A stretch of 64,000 bases of DNA, taken from the NCBI GenBank assembly GCA_026929865.2, contig CM049403.1, forward strand, positions 25,543,001 to 25,607,000. Reading direction: 5' to 3'. The stretch's first letter is position 1. Every line of letters starts with the position of its first letter. This document shows positions 39,035-50,660 of this stretch, in pieces. The position numbers were made by a program, and so were the translations under genes. Source of the stretch: Hyperoplus lanceolatus (Eukaryota > Chordata > Actinopteri > Uranoscopiformes > Ammodytidae). Under the pieces are notes generated by a model that ran no database searches, was not told the origin of the DNA, and saw only the letters and a list, made by a program, of their open reading frames with translations.

Positions 39035-39810
39035 TGTTTTTCCTATACTTTCCCCTGTCCTCTTTTAACCCATTGATGACTATGGCAATCTAGGATGCAT
39101 GTCCTTAATGCCTGAGGGTTTTCTGAAAAAATAGTACGAATTGTCAAGTCTACCAAAACCTTAATATCTAAGCCTGTGTAGCAAATAGAAACATGAAATA
39201 AAATACATTTAAAAGTTAAGGTTCACAGGTTTTATTTAAACATGCTCCCTTAGCGCTTACAAACCAACAAATATTTCTAAAAATCGTCAAAATTAGATGA
39301 ATTAGAAAATTATTAAATATTGTTAATAAATAGATGCAACGTGTTGTGTGATTTTCGTCAGTAGTCTATAGTAGACCTTGATTCTGCGCACCAAACGCCA
39401 CTAACTGTTCCGTCGCCGACATAGCCGGCGTATTTTTTTTTATTATTTATTTTTATTTTATTTTTTATTTTTTTTTGATTGACGTGATTTTCGGCAAACC
39501 ACACAACTTTTGGGTGGTCACGTGGTCTTAAAAAAATCAACAAAACCCACCTCATGTGTATTTGAACCAATGACAGTGCATTCTATGCTGGGAATGCCAT
39601 GAAAATAAGATAAAGTAATAATGCTGCGCGACGCAGCATCAGGCAGGAGAGCCAATGTGGCATCACGCAGCAGCCGTCATCAATGGGTTAAGGCACATTC
39701 TCATTCTTGGATTTACTCTCTACCAGCGTTGCGTTGGGCGTGAAACCACCAGCTGACCTATGCCCAGCTCGATTTCGCACAACCAGCTAATGAGATTTAT
39801 AAAAATATAC

Positions 39811-39813
<3 letters not shown>
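39035..39813 (+). repeat. Duplicated segment, copy B (occupied piggyBac-type site)
   Basis: This is the second copy of the 32073-32230 segment, interrupted by the element at 39069-39687. On either side stand GT arrays and two copies of the same GCGTGCTTTTATATGTGAGT-containing segment (about 39003-39036 and 39900-39933). Confidence 0.88.
39069..39687. mobile_element. piggyBac-type MITE in a TTAA site
   Basis: Terminal inverted repeats CCCATTGATGAC (39069-39080) and GTCATCAATGGG (39676-39687) are flanked by TTAA on both sides (39065-39068, 39688-39691). The uninterrupted homologous site at 32103-32106 carries a single TTAA, so both boundaries and the duplication are proven within this window. 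TTAA target and CCC-start termini are hallmarks of piggyBac. At 619 bp with no transposase frame it is non-autonomous. Confidence 0.88.

Positions 39814-39900
<87 letters not shown>
39813..39900. repeat. (GT)n microsatellite
   Basis: A GT array of about 88 bp ends duplicated segment copy B. Long Thr-His frames on the minus strand here are artefacts. Confidence 0.95.
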
Positions 39901-39904
<4 letters not shown>

Positions 39905-39936
39905 CTTTTATATGTGAGTGAGTGCATGTGTGTATC

Positions 39937-40564
39937 AGTGAGCGGTTTATAATCCTGCAGAAATGTTGCTGAAAGTGCCAAAACCTCACTGCAATCCTTG
40001 TCCGATTGCCTGTTTCCGTTTAGTCCTTTAGACTAACCACACTGTAGTACAGGAACAGGGGGGAACGTGATCCAAAGAACTGCCGAAGAAGGCCGGAGTC
40101 TGCTGCACTTAATTCCAACCAAGGAATTGGGTTTGTGGTCATCTGTCAATAAAGACAGAAAATCTAGGAGACGCAGGGAAAGATAAGTGTTCGGAGGGAC
40201 ACCCCTGAACAGACACTCAGCGTACAAGCACACAGCTATCCAAACATCCAGTTAAACACCAGCCCCCCAATGCCTCACACTCCTCTAGTCTCCTCTACAC
40301 ACACACACTGACTCGCACCAATTATTTAGAGCATAATTTGGCACATCAAATCAAAGGCTATAGGTGTTATGTTCACATCAATCAATGCCTACATTATTTC
40401 AATTAATCAATCAAGAAGTGGTTTGTCCAACCCACTGCCGAAAACCAAAATAGCCTATATCTCTTTTGCAATAATACCGAAACATACCAGCAAGTCCTAT
40501 TGTTCTGTTACTCCTCTATTAGAATAATCAAACCATTGTTTCGGTTGTGAAAGTAAGGACCTTA
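39937..40564. other. Gene-free DNA
   Basis: No gene or recognisable transposon was seen between the duplicated segment and the Harbinger-like element. Confidence 0.4.
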
Positions 40565-41599
40565 TGCCTCATTTCCACCGAGTAGAGCGGGTCGGATCGG
40601 AGCGGCTCAGAGCGGGACAGCTCACTTTTAAGAATCTCGGTGTTGTTTCCACCGCGGACCCTACCTTTACTGGTAGGGCGGGGTTTATGACCCTACCCTT
40701 ACTGGTAGGGCGGGGTTTAGGCTGGACTGCAATATCCGCCGCCAGAATATGGGTCAAACTATAGGGTTGTGGAACAACTGTGGTCAAACCAGCGGTCTCT
40801 CGTTTTTGCTTGGTCAAACCAGCCGCTTCTTTATTTATTCCCCCCGTGTTGTTGTGAGCACAGAGACTGCTCGGTGCAACTGATAGACAGTGAGCGAACA
40901 GCGCTGGCTACGTGACATCGTAGCAGTGGGACACAGTGTAGCCAACTGATTATTTTAATGACGAGGAAAAACACCACACAATAAACAGTGCCGCACTCAC
41001 ATTTTCGCCAAAAGACTCTCTTCACTCTAGCCGAGGTGACTACACACGGCGGAAATGATTCTTTCGACCAACTGTGGTCAAGCCAGCGGTCTCTCGTTTT
41101 TGCTTGGTCAAACCAGCCGCTTCTTTATTTATTCCCCCCGTGTTGTGAGCGTGTATTTAGCCTAAAACTATCTAGGCTATGGCGTAAACACACAGAGACG
41201 GCTCGGTCAGTGAGCAAACAGTGCTGGAGCTACGTAGCAGTGGGACACGTAACTAAACCAACTGATTATTAATGACGAGGAAAAACACCAAACAATAAAC
41301 AGTGCTGTGCTCAAATTTTCACCAAAACACAGACTCTCTTCATTCTTGCCGAGATGAATACACATGGCGGAAATGATTCTTTCGACCAACCAATCAAATG
41401 ACGGCAGCGTGTAGCTCCGCATTTTCGGTCCGCTTTCAGGCGGCTAGTACCCCTACGGAGGAGTACTGAGATCTGGAGCGGCTCAGAGCGGTTAGGTGCG
41501 CTTAAACCGTACCCTACCCAACTTTTTACAAATGAAAAGCCAAACTACCCGGACCGAACCGCTCCGATCCGACCCGCTCTACTCGGTGGAAATGAGGCA
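40565..41599. mobile_element. PIF/Harbinger-like MITE with long TIRs
   Basis: The left terminus TGCCTCATTTCCACCGAGTA extends through about 41 bp (40565-40605) and is mirrored at the right end (to 41599) with no mismatch that I can see. A 3-bp duplication TTA flanks both sides (40562-40564 and 41600-41602); TWA 3-bp target duplications are typical of PIF/Harbinger. Internally a unit of about 294 bp is tandemly duplicated (about 40776-41069 and 41070-41385). A shorter unit containing CCTACCCTTACTGGTAGGGC is doubled at about 40650-40718. No transposase is encoded. Confidence 0.82.
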
Positions 41600-43369
41600 T
41601 TATACAACACTTGAATTTCAGTGTCTCACTCACACTTTGTATTCAAGGTGGTATCAGTTGTCCGGCACAATCGTCAAGTCAAACATCAACCACCAATCTA
41701 CAGAAAAAGGTCAAATATTTGGGACATACTGGACTGAATTAAACGTCAACATATCATCATGATTCATCACCATATTGAAGCACATGACAACAACTTCTTC
41801 ATATGCAGTGTCGAGGAAGTAAAACATATACAGTATATCAAAAGGAGACACATTCTGCAGCTCCACTACTCCATAAGGCCCTGTCAGGCTGTGAAACACA
41901 AGGTGCAATGAAGATGTTAGTCTCCCAAGAAGTCTGACAACAGCAATGAAAACGTCACTATCGCTCAATGGCCGCCCACTGAAGTTTGACAGACGACCAA
42001 CGCTGCATCCCTGAAATCTTGTCAACTTTTCTCCCTGTGACACTAAAGTTTGAGTTGGAAAGTATTTCGTCTGAGAAACTGGCCTGTCTGAAAAAGCAGA
42101 CAGGATCAAAATCTCCCTTCACAACACTGATGCCAAAGGAGGTTCTTCACTTTTGACAACTGAAGTTGACCTTTCCTCTACTTCTCTGGGTGCTCTCCTC
42201 TCTGCCAGGTACAACATCTCTTCCACTGCAAAATTCCCCATTTTGATGCTGCAGGGCAACCGTGTCAAAGTTGGCAATGGCAACCAAGTCAACAACCTCC
42301 CCTCCAAATCCCCTAGAGATCACCGGTGTCTCGCCGCCTGGCTCAGTCCTAAGTGTATTGCTAACATTTACAGGAGCTTGTATGCTTGTACAGTATACTG
42401 TATGTGGGGTGGCAGGACTATTCGATTTGAAATGCTGGGAGAGACTCCTGCAGCGTCTGTTTACTGATACATTAAATTATCATGTCAGAGAAAGGAGACG
42501 TGTAAAGTGAAGCAGTGGGTTGTGAACAGCGGCTTCGCAGTGTGTGAGAAATACAAGCAAAAAAGAAAGGGATGGATAGAGGGATCAAAGGAGGTAAAGA
42601 TGTAATTGGAGTGCCGTTAATACTGCTGACGACTCAGTTTGAAGCGCTTTGCCTTGTTTGTCATTGCCAGCTTTGGGGCTAAGGAGGGTGGTGCGCGTGT
42701 GTTCATCATGCACACACATTAAAACTCACTGGATGAGGATTAATACCCTCACTAAACAAGCATCAAATACACGGTTCATCCCCGCAGAGACACATGATCC
42801 CCTCTAAACGCTGTTGTAAAAGATGAACCGCCCCAAAAAGTTTACAAGATTTACCCACAAGGGTGAAATAAATATTTTTCTAATTTATGAAGTGATTTCC
42901 TGTCAACGGCGACAGTATTATATTTGCAGCACAACTCCTCCTCCTACGAACAGGGGCCGAATGTGAGGACCTGGGTTTGGGAAATGTATCTCAGGGCTAT
43001 TTAATGTTCTCTGCATTAAAATGTTCATATAAATTCAGCGGGTTTAGAGGTATTTTCGGTGGCAAGGCAGACGTTAATTATAAGAAGAGACAGATGAAGC
43101 TATGTCTGTGCCTCCATTTGTTAGAGCAAGGGGGAACTGACAAAGTCCCTCCTGTTTCTGAGAAAAGAAGCTGTGAATCAGCCCATGTTGTACAGAGGCA
43201 GAGTAAAATGTGGAGGACAATGGCTGAACAGGTTGTCCAAGGATACGGTCAACGTGGGGAGATGGAGATGGGGGTGGCATCATCGAACGGCACCCAATGG
43301 TGGGATGAAATAAAAAGGTACTCCATGGGTTTCACTTTGTTGTTATTACTTTGACACATCGCACTCCGA
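41600..43369. other. Mostly gene-free DNA containing one unexplained open region
   Basis: Apart from the unexplained minus-strand open region at 41711-42307 (separate entry), no gene was recognised. Confidence 0.4.
41711..42307 (-). pseudogene. Unidentified open region interrupted by one TGA
   Basis: On the minus strand one frame is open from 42307 to 41711 (199 codons) except for a single TGA at 42121-42119. A second frame is also open over part of it (about 42470-42140). The translation has balanced composition with charged, polar and hydrophobic residues (for example AVEEMLYLAERRAPREVEER and later DVFIAVVRLLGRL), unlike the low-complexity frames elsewhere. I recognise no domain, catalytic motif or splice-bounded exon. 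It could be a decayed transposon ORF, a processed pseudogene fragment, or chance. Confidence 0.25.
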
Positions 43370-43536
43370 TTAGTTGGGTTTGCTCAAGGGTCACCTCGCC
43401 ATTTCCCAGGAGGAGGTGAACTGGCACCTCTGCAGCTACCAGTCCATGCTCAAAGACTGGTCCCATGCTTGACTTGAACCGACAACCCTCGAATTCTCAA
43501 CCCAAAAGTTCCAGCGGGCTGAGCTACTGCCGGCCC
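43370..43536 (-). mobile_element. tRNA-derived SINE, minus strand
   Basis: Read on the minus strand from 43536: GGGCCGGCAGTAGCTCAGCC (A box TAGCTCAGCCCG), then GGTTGTCGGTTCAAGTC containing the B box, then a body AGGTGCCAGTTCACCTCCTG and TTGAGCAAACCCAACT. This matches a SINE very widespread in percomorph and other fish. It begins with the tRNA-like head at 43536 and ends near 43370. RNA polymerase III boxes are recognisable, but the copy is mutated. Confidence 0.8.
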
Positions 43537-43629
43537 AGAAGATTAGAATATTTTGCAGAAAAAACATCGGTAGCGAGAGATGGCCCAGTCAGAATGCTTA
43601 CCTTAACTTCATCATAAAAGCTAGTATGG

Positions 43630-43632
43630 TGG

Positions 43633-43669
<37 letters not shown>

Positions 43670-43681
43670 AATGATAATAAT
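43630..43681. repeat. (GAT)n microsatellite
   Basis: About 13 GAT units are followed by degenerate ATAATG units. The poly-Ile frame on the minus strand is an artefact. Confidence 0.9.
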
Positions 43682-43781
43682 AAAGGAACTCAGCCTCGGG
43701 GTGAAGCTCCCACTTGACACTAAGATGTCCAAACCAACCCTCAAGACTAGAAGAATGAGAGTATAAACCCCTACTCCTTTA

Positions 43782-44567
43782 TAGGGCCCGACCCGTATAT
43801 CGGCCGGCCGATTTAATCGCCCGATTATAGCACATCTCCGAAGAATCGGCAATCGGCAAAATGGCGGTAGATTTTGCAGTTTCTTTTTCCTTTTTATTCA
43901 AGCAATCATGTTGAGTGAGATGCATTGCTGCCCCAGAGGTAGCCTACATGCATAGCATTAAAGTCATAGCCTATTAACAACAGCAGCAGGTGTGTTGTAA
44001 TACATTGGATTAATTCACACTTGAAAGTTCCCCCTGACACCAATAGCAGAGTCATTGATCATCTCTTGACTGTTGATAGTAATTGATAGAATTTATATTG
44101 TGTTTTATTGGAGGTCATTCAAAGACACTTTACATCATACCTATAGAAAATCATAGTTATAGAAAAAGAAAACAAAATACAGAGAAATTAAAGATAAGGT
44201 TTGGAGTGGAGTCAGGTGTAATTATGCTTTCTTAAAGAGTTGAGTTTTGAGTTGACTTTTGAATGAGTTTATTTAGTCTGTTTGGAGGGAGGGAGTTCCA
44301 GAGGGTTGGGTGCAGTTACATAAAATGCTCAATGAGTTTAAAAATGCATTTTTCAGATAATGCATATTTCAATAAATAAAAAGTTCCTGTACACCTATCG
44401 ACAGTAACAAGTCTTTAAATATATTTAAGGGTTCAAAAAAGGATATTTTTTCAATATATATTTTGGAGATTTAAAAAAATAATAATCGGCCGATTTAATC
44501 GTTATCGTAATTTTTCTTTTAAAATAATCGGCATCGGCACTCAAAAATCTATATAGGTCAGGCCCTA
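43782..44567. mobile_element. Non-autonomous hAT element with 8-bp target duplication
   Basis: The termini TAGGGCCCGACC (43782) and GGTCAGGCCCTA (to 44567) are imperfect inverted repeats flanked by an exact 8-bp duplication CTCCTTTA (43774-43781, 44568-44575), as in hAT. Subterminal ATCGGCCGATT-type motifs are repeated at both ends. The middle (about 44090-44320) looks like a different repeat, starting TTTTATTGGAGGTCATTCAA, possibly a nested LINE/SINE tail. No transposase is present. Confidence 0.88.
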
Positions 44568-45395
<828 letters not shown>

Positions 45396-45539
45396 TGCAG
45401 ACGACAGGTACACACTGAAGCAATTTTTATCATATGTTTTGCTTTCTTTATCAATGTGTATTATTCATCCTATTTTCTTGTGTAATTCCCCCCTGCTTTT
45501 ATATTCATTCCATTTCTATTTAAATATAAATGTATATGT

Positions 45540-45622
45540 GCATGCCCATTTTTAATTATAGAGCACTTTGAGTTGCATTTCTTGTAAGGGGCCATACAAA
45601 TAAAGTGTAGTATTATTATTGT
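45540..45622 (+). mobile_element. L2-type LINE 3'-tail fragment
   Basis: GAGCACTTTGAGTTGCATTT, then CCATACAAATAAAGTGTAGT and ATTATTATT, is the typical 3' end of fish L2/Maui-like LINEs, with a short ATT repeat tail. The 5' limit is unclear. Confidence 0.6.
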
Positions 45623-46501
45623 GTGTGAGTTTCCTCTGACCTGACTTGACAAGACAGTGTTATGTCTGCAGCCTCATTGCTCTGAGGCTGATTGGGCCCT
45701 TGTCCTTTACTCACATGGCTTTAACACAAAGTTGTAACTCTAGTGTTGCTGTGGTGAGCCAGGACTTTACACATGCATGTACTGAGAATGACAGCCAAGT
45801 TTGCCAAGCTCTTAATAAACTGGGGGTTTGGCTGCGCTCTCACTTGTTCCTTAGCCACATGAGTTGGGACGTTGGATATATTTCACTCTAAATGCTGGTT
45901 CTACAAAGGCATTTCTTCTGTTGGAACTTCTCGTACTCCTGTGAGTAACCTGTGATGTAAATCAGCGACTGTGCATCTTTCTACATGCCACATACAAATA
46001 TCCATCACCCAGGGTTCTCACTAACATCCTAGCTTTGGTGAATAGATTTTAACTAGGCCGGAGAGTATATGACAGAGCTGTGTGCTGATTAAATGCATTT
46101 ATCATGAAGAAAAAGAAAATAATCGCTTGCATTCAACTGCAGCGTACTGATAAAAAAAGGGTGTTTGGAGGGTCTTTCTTTCTTTAATGCACGGCCTCTC
46201 TGCTCAGAACAGATATACATTAATCCGAGCGGATTAATTGGACAGGGCGTTGAGCTTTCATATCTTGTTAACATCAATCGAACTGAGGCAAGTGAACTCC
46301 CTATTACTCACTGGTCCTGTGTGAAAACATCCTTGCTAGGGCTTAAATAAATAAGGATGCTGTTTTAGATTCTGCACAAAGTCAAGACAGGGGAGTGGTG
46401 GTAAATATGTTATAACACATATTAAGTAAATACCTCAACATTTATTTGTTTGCTTTTGTGAAACCATGAAAGTGTGTGTAGTGTAGGCTTATATTGTATT
46501 A

Positions 46502-46504
46502 GTG

Positions 46505-46598
<94 letters not shown>

Positions 46599-46605
46599 TG
46601 TGTGT
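46502..46605. repeat. (GT)n microsatellite
   Basis: A GT array with single interruptions (GC near 46511, TA near 46591). Confidence 0.95.
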
Positions 46606-48072
46606 AAGGCATTAATAACCATATCATAACTTAATAGAGTAATTTACCCCAGCTGTAATAGGTTCTAATACTGCCTCAAGCCAAAGATTACAGTTTGTTC
46701 ATTTTAATGTGATACTGTATTAATCCCTGCAAGCAGGACAATTTGACAAGGTTGATTAGTAAGGTTGCTGCTGTGTCCCGATATTAAATCGTTTGAAATT
46801 TCAGATACAATTGTAGTGTTTTGCGAAGGTAGTTTCTAAAGGAGTCTCTGTTTGAATAAAACGTTATCAACCTGACAAACATGAATTTAAAACTGATAAT
46901 ACATCAAATAATTGCTTGTTACAGATATTAAACAAATGTGAGGCTCTTTTAGCACTTTTCTGTTTAACATCTCAATTGATAATTTATTTTGGATTGGAAT
47001 TAAATTCAAATTGTCCCTAATGAATCAGATATCTAACTTAACATTCATTGGATCAGCCTTACAATTCTACCACTTATCATGTATAAACAGTTTAATCGGT
47101 CGAATTTCCAGATCACAGATTGGAGCTGAAACTATTCATATGAGAGGAATATATCATATCAGTTAACTGTTAACATGTGATACTGACCTGATACCTTCCT
47201 AATAACACAGTTACAGTTGGTGTCAATAGGCCTAACATCACTACAGCCATAAGATCATATGGCATTACAGGAGCAAAGCAATGCTTGTCCATTTCTGCAC
47301 TGAAGAACTAACGACACTGTACAAATCAAAATGGTAACATGATAACAGGAGGACACTTGAGAGTAAACTGATCCACAGATCAATAAAACATATATGCTCT
47401 GTTTTCATAAAACCTGCTAATTTGGGTTAAAACAATGCTTGTAAACTGCACGCAGGGCCTAGTCCACGCACTGTTCAGCCTCCTCAGACAGACACATCTA
47501 ATCGTCTCATCCCATGCTGCTCAATCTCCCTGTGCCGCCAGTTAAGTCAGTAAAGACAGATTAATGAGGAAGTAATCCCTTTAATTCACTGTAAAGGTCT
47601 CCTCTCCTTTAAGAAACAGATTAGCTGCGACCAGACGTTCATTTATAAGAGGACCTTTATGTCACAAAGCATGTTCAAAGTGGAGAAATGATGCATCCAT
47701 GGCTCATCCAATCCAGTAGGGTGGCTGACATCATTTATCTGCAAAGTTTTAAATAATCATATCGGAGCCAAACCACTGAGAAAAGCACCAGCGCTGAAAT
47801 GTTCTGTCCATCAATCAATAAGGTTGTTGACAGAAAGTGAATCTATCATTGTGTCAATAATCGAGCAGAAATGGAATACTCGTTTGTTTGAGCTTCACCG
47901 ACTCCGAAAAAAATAGCTTTTAATATTAACTATATTTTGAGATTTATATACTGAAAAATGTATTGATTTATCAAATTGTTTCAAAAGAAAAACAAATGAC
48001 CATTCTAATCAATAAAGAAAAATAAGAAGTTAAATTACTGTGACTTTGAATGTTTCACCATTCATTTCTGAG

Positions 48073-48074
<2 letters not shown>

Positions 48075-48135
<61 letters not shown>
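48075..48135. repeat. (GT)n microsatellite
   Basis: A pure GT array of about 61 bp. Confidence 0.95.
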
Positions 48136-48141
<6 letters not shown>

Positions 48142-49664
48142 CTTGTAAGCTTGTTAATAAGACTTCAACAAACAACCCCAGAAGATCCTGTAGCGTTGCC
48201 CGTATTCCTTCACTATTTGGTGGCCATTTCCTGCTTAGCCATGACATTATTTTGTTATCAGCTACTGGTGTACAGGTGACTCATGCACACAATGAACAAT
48301 GACACCATACATCAACCGGGTTGCCTGGCAACCAGCATAGTTCTGACTGACAGAGGCTGATAGAAATCTGGGAAATGTGCGGACGCGGTCAGGAGCGTCA
48401 TCTTACAAAACTTTCTTTTCCCCTCAGCAAGGCTTTAAAAGTTACATAAAAGTACAAAAAAAACACTTTTCTGCAAAGTATTTTGAAAGATAGAAAGTAC
48501 ATCCTGTGCTCGATGACACCAAAGCCTGCACCATGGTTGATTTATTTTTCTGAATGAATAAGTTAAAAACTTTCTGTGGCTACATTAAGAGTCTGCCAAA
48601 GGACTACACTGCTATTCTCTAAATCTTTTCTCATTATTTCAAAATTGTACACAGTCTTTTTCAACAGATGTAACTGATGTGCGGGAAGACTGGACTGGTC
48701 AGGAAATCTGTCTATTCACCATCGTAAATAAAGAAAACACCAGTGTATGGAACAACTGTAATGCTTTTGCATGTTGTAATATATCTTCTCGCCTCTCTTA
48801 AACCTAGTCAATCACTGTTCCATTTTATTTCTCTTCTTTTTTCTCAGCTCAACAAGTCCAGGTAGCTTTTGGCTTCCTTGTCTTCAGAGCTCCTCCAGCA
48901 GTCTCATGCTTTCTAGTGTGACCTCCCTTCCATGCTAAGATACCTGTGGTTTCCCTCCATTGTGTCGTCAAGCCAGTGTCAAACCATTTTCACACCAGGG
49001 GAGCCAAACCAAAGCCGTGTTTTCCTGCCAACAACAACAGCTGCAATGGGAGCACACTGGGAGGTCCACTTTATAGGAACGGGTCACTCCTCCGAAAAGA
49101 GCAAAAAGAAAATGCTGCACCTTATGCTCAGCTGTGTGTGCGCACATGTAAGTGTGAGTAGAAGTTCTGATGTAATGAACTCCATCACTATATAATGACA
49201 GACTGACTGCACTCCTCTGAATTCAACTGACGTTACCAGCAGCAAAGTAAATCATTAAGCAAAATAAAGAAATTGGCTTGCTTGTCTGTGTGGTTTTGAA
49301 GGGATCAGCACCCCAACACCAATAGGCTTTATCACTGTAATGCTCAAATACTTCTACACCACTGACACAGACCTGTATCAGGTTGCTAAACAAACTGCTG
49401 CCAAGCTGGCTGACACAGTGATAGGGATTAAGTCTATGTTATGGAGCTGAAAAAAAGCTGTACATTTTAAGGTTTACACAGCCGAGAGAGAGAGAGGGAG
49501 GGAGGGAGGCAGAGATCACACTCCAGTGCATTGCTTCAAAGGAAACTTCATAACAGTGATGAAGACCTCATGGGGCATTCTACCAGATATCGTCATAGGC
49601 TGACAAGCAAGTGAGTGGGGATTTGCATGACTTTCACATGGAGTTTGGTGAAAATTTCACTCAC

Positions 49665-50120
49665 CCGTATCCTCCTCATCGCAGCCACTATCTCCACTCT
49701 GCTGTTCGGACGCGTCACATCCAGGCTGCCGATGTACTGAAGTCAGGGGGGTGGAATAAGACAGGTACAATACATTCATGAGACCACAGCTGCAGTCACT
49801 TTCATTTTCATTCAATGGAACATGTCTAGTGTGAACGTAGGCTACGTTAATTATTGACTATGTACAACTTATATCAACATATCTTACAACTTGCTTTGCT
49901 TATTTATTGCGTTTAGCCATATCGCCAACACCCGAAATCAAACACTACGTGCGTAAATTAGACTTTAACTTGCAGTCGTCTCGTCTGCACTTTCTAGCCT
50001 ATCTTGTGGCTTTACCTTTGCCTCGAAATTGATCCCATGCTGGAAGGCTTCCTCGTTGTGCAAAGGGATCCTTAAATCATGTCCATCATCAACGAGGTTA
50101 TACTTGGTTTTTGCAGGCAT
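49665..50120 (-). CDS. nos1ap: nos1ap coding exons 1 and 2 (NOS1 adaptor protein, N-terminus only)
   Basis: Exon 1 coding is 50120-50016 (35 codons from [23 protein letters not shown] then [15 protein letters not shown]), with donor AAG|GTAAAG. Exon 2 is 49736-49665 (24 codons: [20 protein letters not shown] then RRIR), with acceptor TTCAG and donor CGG|GTGAGT. Both junctions are phase 0 and intron 1 is only 279 bp. The residues match the start of vertebrate NOS1AP/CAPON almost position for position, covering the N-terminal lead and first strand/helix of its PTB (PID) domain. In mammals this cytosolic adaptor binds nNOS through its C-terminus and Dexras1/SCRIB-type partners through the PTB side; it also influences cardiac repolarisation. 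The gene must continue leftwards: the next exon (expected to begin YEFKAKN-like) was not found here. Whether this is a teleost a or b paralogue cannot be told. Confidence 0.93.
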
Positions 50121-50660
50121 TTTCAAAGTATCCAATGTCCGCGGCGCGCAGCCAAACAGGGAAGAATATCAGCGGGAAACGGTACGGGTCCGTTTTAACA
50201 GAGAAGTAATCCAAGCAAAGAAGAAGAAAGAAAAAAAAATCCAAATCTGGTTAGTCTGTTTTCTCCATAACAGCAATCAGCTCCAGCATTGCAAATGCCT
50301 CTAAACCACCCTAAACAGCGGCCAAGTGTCGGTAACTTTCGTCCAGCAGTTACCGGAACAGCTCTGAAAACACGCGCAGCAGGCAAGCACAAAATAGCGA
50401 CATGCAGGGGGACAGATGTGTTTTCCCGACTTTTTCCGAGCTGTGGTGAGTATGGAAGTTGGTCTGGTCCTGCCTACCACCGCCGCCCCCTTCCCTGGGC
50501 TCCCCCCTCACTACACTGAGGGTGGGTGTGATTGGAGAAGTCCGGGGTTTCCCACCTGTTTCCATTGGAACACAGGCGCACCGTGTCCGTCTGGAGGAGG
50601 GGCCAAAAGAAAGTCTGGTACCTGCCCCTCTCTCACCCCTCCTACTCACCATTAATCACT
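50121..50660 (-). promoter_or_regulatory. nos1ap: nos1ap 5' UTR and promoter region, CpG-enriched
   Basis: Immediately upstream of the nos1ap ATG the sequence is visibly richer in CpG than its surroundings (for example the GCGGCGCGC stretch near 50140 and CGCGCAGC near 50376). No TATA box is obvious. Two CCAAT boxes on the minus strand (ATTGG on plus at 50531-50535 and 50564-50568) are 33 bp apart. A TATA-less CpG promoter would fit a neuronal adaptor gene. The transcription start cannot be fixed. Confidence 0.45.

Larger units (their letters stand above)
45623..49664. other. Gene-free DNA, presumed 5' part of nos1ap intron 2
   Basis: No supported exon was seen. It contains the GT arrays at 46502-46605 and 48075-48135. 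It directly follows (in transcript order) the splice donor of nos1ap exon 2 at 49664. Confidence 0.5.

Noticed and set aside
43370..43536. A tRNA gene suggested by A and B boxes
   Set aside because: The tRNA-like head is mutated and followed by the body of a known fish SINE type, so it is a SINE and not a functional tRNA gene. The same applies at 3859 and 29900.
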